64,000 bases of DNA from Sphaerolaimus hirsutus (lineage: Eukaryota; Nematoda; Chromadorea; Monhysterida; Sphaerolaimidae). The notes beneath the pieces were generated by a model that was not told the DNA's origin, searched no databases, and was given only the letters and a program-made list of their open reading frames with translations. Location of the stretch: assembly GCA_964036195.1 (NCBI GenBank), contig OZ038460.1, forward strand, positions 16,371,504 to 16,435,503, in the 5' to 3' direction. Of the stretch, positions 61,206-64,000 are shown one piece after another; the first letter of the stretch is position 1, and the number at the start of each line of letters is the position of its first letter. The position numbers and the translations under genes are program-made.

Positions 61206-61690
61206 AAAATTCGTCAATCTTTCGACTCTTAAAAGGTTTACCGTAAAAGTTAAAATGGAGGAAAACCAGACACTGATACATATCTTTAATGTTTAATATT
61301 CATGACATTTCAGTGCATAAATGACAAATATTTGCATTTTTATATTTTGAAAGACAAAATAAAACTTATGTCTAGCAATTTTCCCAAGAAAATGTCGGAG
61401 AAAATCGTGCAGTTCAAAGCAAAGAAGTAAATTATTTGCGGCATTGTTAGCGATAAATATTCGATATCACATTTTTCACATAAATACATGACTACATATA
61501 ATATCAACTACCAGGTGCAAATATTTCACCTTTCAAAAAACAATTTTCAGCTGTCACTTTGCAGCTTTTAAAAGTGCAGTGGTAAACAGAGTGAGACTGG
61601 GTGGGGCCGAACTTTTTCACAAACCGAATATATTTCATATGAAAATGATGTTATACTGTAGAAAGATTTGTTTTAAAGTGAAAGTAGGAG

Positions 61691-61907
61691 TAGTGCTGTG
61701 AAAGCGCCATGACGCTGGCACCTGGCGCTAGCGCCACAGCAAAAAGCGCCATGGCGCTTCTGGCGCTTGGCGCTAACTTGCTGTGGCGCCATTGGCGCTT
61801 GGCGCTTTTTTGCTGTGGCGCCATTGACGCTTGGCACCGGGGGTCGGAAAAGCGCCATGGCGCTTTTGGCGCTTGGCGCCAAAGTTCTGGCGCTTTTTAC
61901 ATCACTA
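61691..61907. mobile_element. GCGCC-motif hAT MITE, 217-bp copy
   Basis: The ends TAGTGCTGTGAAAGCGCC and GGCGCTTTTTACATCACTA are flanked by identical 8-bp duplications AGTAGGAG (61683-61690 and 61908-61915). The interior is GGCGCTTGGCGC arrays on both strands. Confidence 0.88.
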
Positions 61908-62779
61908 AGTAGGAGTATAAGTTCAGTAAAATTGAGCTGGGTTAGTAAAATGATATGAGCAAAACATTACATCCGATGTGCAAATTCAAAAGAAGCACAC
62001 ATTTTTTTCTATGACTGCGACAAAACATTATTTATCTATAACAACAATATGACATTTTCTCCTAATAAACAAGTTTTTGCGTTGAGATAAACCATTCATT
62101 TGTAAATAAATCTGAGTGTTTATCACACAAATTTATTGGATTCAGGCGTTCCACGGGCAGCTATGATCTTTTGATGTAAACATCCCCGACAAAAATGCAG
62201 ATAATATCGATAACATGACATTTTATGAATGTTATGGACTTATTTTCACTACATTTCAATCTTATGCACTTGTAATTCATTGTATTCACATTAGGTATTT
62301 AGTAAATCTTTTGTGAACAAAATATGACATTTCACAACGAAATATGTTTTACACCGGATGTTTTCCAGACAATTTTTGTGGCGCACTTTTGTGCAGTGCG
62401 ATGCAGTTATTTTGACACTATTTTTCCGACATCCCAAATCCCGATATTGACAATCCGATATTTTAAACACTCTGCCAGATAGAACGTTGCTTCGCATACG
62501 ACATAGTTGCCCATCTGGCAGCCGTCAACTGAAAACTCAATTTGTCTCTGTAATGCATAATCTAGGATCTAAAGATTCATCTAAGTAAACAACTGTTCAA
62601 AAATTAGTATCAACTTAAATCAAGTTCTTGTTGAAAATTATGTTTCCGTCAACTAATACGTCTTCGATACAGTTTTCAGTTGACCGCTTACCGACGGTCA
62701 GTCAACTTGCGTTTCGGATTGACAAAACTGGCTAGTAATTGTTTCTGCCGAAAGAGAACTGCATGATTTTGATCAACTT

Positions 62780-62855
62780 ATCGTTTTCCGTTTTTCGTTT
62801 CCGTTTTGCGAAATAGTTACAAACGTTTACATTTCCGTTTTCCGTAAAAAAAATT
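62780..62855. repeat. TTTTCCG-motif fragment
   Basis: A short run of TTTCCGTTTTTCGTTTCCG words like those filling 28533-29167. No ends are visible. Confidence 0.5.
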
Positions 62856-63063
62856 ATTTGGCACCGTACGTAAATATCACGCATCGAGTCGTAAATATAT
62901 GTCAACGTAAAATTGACAACTTATCAGGATGCCCAAAAATGTGTACGTAAAAATGTGCTTACGTTTCGGATAAAAATCCAATTTTTCAACACGCGCCATC
63001 AATTACAAGATAGTAAGGTAAAATACCACAAAAATCCTACCAGCACCAACTATTTATCGTCTT

Positions 63064-63117
63064 CCATAACCCCCCCCCCCCAAATAACCCCCCCCCCAAA
63101 TAACCCCCCCCCCCAGC
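63064..63117. repeat. C-run microsatellite (AAATAACCCCCCCC)
   Basis: Three runs of 8-10 C separated by AAATAA, about 40 bp upstream of the innexin B start codon. Confidence 0.8.
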
Positions 63118-63157
63118 GTTGGAGAAACTCGAGCCGCTAATCGCAATCGAAGCAACC

Positions 63158-63334
63158 ATGATCGACAAATTGGGCACATTTCTGCGTCAACTCAAGCCAC
63201 AATATGACGACGATTCAATCGACAGGCTAAATTACATCTACACGAACATGATTTTAATCGCCTGCGCCATGACCATTGGCATGAAGCAATACGTGGGCGA
63301 GCCGCTCCAGTGCTGGGTGCCCGCCCAGTTCAAG
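63158..63334 (+). CDS. Innexin B, first coding exon
   Basis: ATG at 63158-63160 in a good context (GCAACCATGA). 59 codons: MIDKLGTFLRQLKPQYDDDS, IDRLNYIYTNMIL (start of TM1), then [17 protein letters not shown], and a donor TTCAAG|GTGCTG in phase 0. Closer to the innexin consensus than innexin A at these positions. The next exon should encode the rest of loop 1 through YYQ, but none is visible in the last 660 bp, so the gene continues beyond the window. Upstream codons in frame (from 63119) exist, but the ATG start fits the family. Opposite in strand to innexin A and about 15 kb away. Confidence 0.9.
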
Positions 63335-63386
63335 GTGCTGTTTTTTAAAGTTTTTTTGTGTGAGCCAGGACTGGGTGATCCAGGAA

Positions 63387-63602
63387 TAGTGATGGAAAAG
63401 CGCCAGGAAAAATGGCGCCGTGCGCCAAGCGCCAAGGGCGCCACGGCGCCATTCAAAATAATAGCGCCAGACGTCAGAGAAAAAGGCGCCAAGCGCCAAC
63501 GGCTTCAATGATTTTTGAAAGATTGTGAAGGAAGAATTTGTAAAGAGGCCAGATTCGCCATGGCGTTTTTCCATCACAAACTAAGAAGCAATGTGATTAA
63601 CA
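63387..63602. mobile_element. GCGCC-motif hAT MITE in innexin B intron 1
   Basis: The left end is TAGTGATGGAAAAGCGCCAG and the interior has CGCCAAGCGCCAAGGGCGCC. GGCGTTTTTCCATCAC ends near 63577. TCCAGGAA precedes the element (63379-63386) and recurs at 63603-63610, which would put the right end at 63602, but the terminal match there is poor. Confidence 0.55.
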
Positions 63603-63838
63603 TCCAGGAAAATGAGTGATTTCGGTAAAATAATAGTTATAAAATATAATCTCGGAATTTCTCAAACATAAAATAACATTTTGTCTCTCAGAAAAACTGG
63701 AAAAAATGTAAATGCGATGTCATTATGTACATTTATTTTTGTATCATAAATAGGTAATCTCAAAATCTTTGGCATAGCATTGGAGAATACAGAGGAATAT
63801 ATAAAAAATCATATTTTCTTAGGTTTTACAAATATGTT

Positions 63839-64000
63839 ACCGTATTTCCTCGAATTACCCCCCGGGGGTTTATTTTTTCAGAGTGAAAATTTTGAGAGAA
63901 AAACGTGAAAAATGTAACAATAACCATCATTTATAAGTTTTTACAGCCTTATATAGGATGTAGATGGTATAAACGATGTTCTAACGTAACACAGTAAGTG
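63839..64000. repeat. CCGTATTTCC family, copy cut by the window end
   Basis: It starts ACCGTATTTCCTCGAATTAC and matches 33652 onwards, including GAGAGAAAAACGTGAAAAA and GTTCTAACGTAACACAGTAA. It continues past the window. Confidence 0.7.

Noticed and set aside
1..64000. CRISPR arrays, rRNA genes, operons, prokaryotic promoters
   Set aside because: None seen; regular repeats are MITE motifs and the genes are spliced animal genes.

Overview
The window is eukaryotic genomic DNA from an invertebrate animal. It holds spliced GT-AG genes, two innexin (invertebrate gap-junction) genes, a C2H2 zinc-finger gene and a very high load of transposable elements. Innexins with the classic signatures ([30 protein letters not shown]) point to a protostome, and a spiralian such as a flatworm, annelid, mollusc or relative would fit. 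I cannot name the species. There are no prokaryotic features.

Layout. 1-3.1 kb: a zinc-finger gene (+), one of whose introns is an intact DNA-transposon MITE used as an intron (introner-like). 3.1-10 kb: MITEs, including a 1.48-kb near-perfect palindrome and a hAT element. 10.07-24.4 kb: a nest in which a full-length BEL/Pao retrotransposon (BEL1, minus strand, 12.6 kb, LTRs of 1291 bp) and a hAT element sit inside an older GCGCC-rich hAT MITE. 24.4-27.4 kb: MITEs.

27.4-47.9 kb: one innexin gene (innexin A, minus strand). I could trace eight exons whose phases all agree and sum to 464 codons. Two of its exons are split by clean transposon insertions with 8-bp target duplications. Its 10.9-kb fourth intron carries, on the opposite strand, a large non-LTR retrotransposon with APE-type endonuclease and reverse transcriptase. 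That element lies in one reading frame of about 9.2 kb (35,736-44,927) broken by only five in-frame stops, and it also contains an SGNH-hydrolase-like domain and internal GT-AG intron-like segments.

48-60 kb: a second full-length BEL/Pao element (BEL2, minus strand, 9.5 kb, LTRs of 462 bp) inside another copy of the long palindromic element. Both BEL copies are Gag-Pol-Env-like, and each has one in-frame stop and no frameshift. 60-64 kb: mostly repeats, then the first exon of a second innexin (innexin B, plus strand) that runs past the visible exon.

The host genes are ordinary. The unusual material is the transposon layer: an intron made by a MITE that duplicates CAG, hAT MITEs whose interiors are packed with one self-complementary motif each, and a giant-frame LINE with possible regulated splicing. 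Intervals not listed below (for example 3.97-4.63, 5.05-5.42, 25.93-26.53, 48.35-48.98 and 61.9-62.78 kb) hold AT-rich DNA in which I recognise no gene. All identities come from reading motifs, not from database searches.
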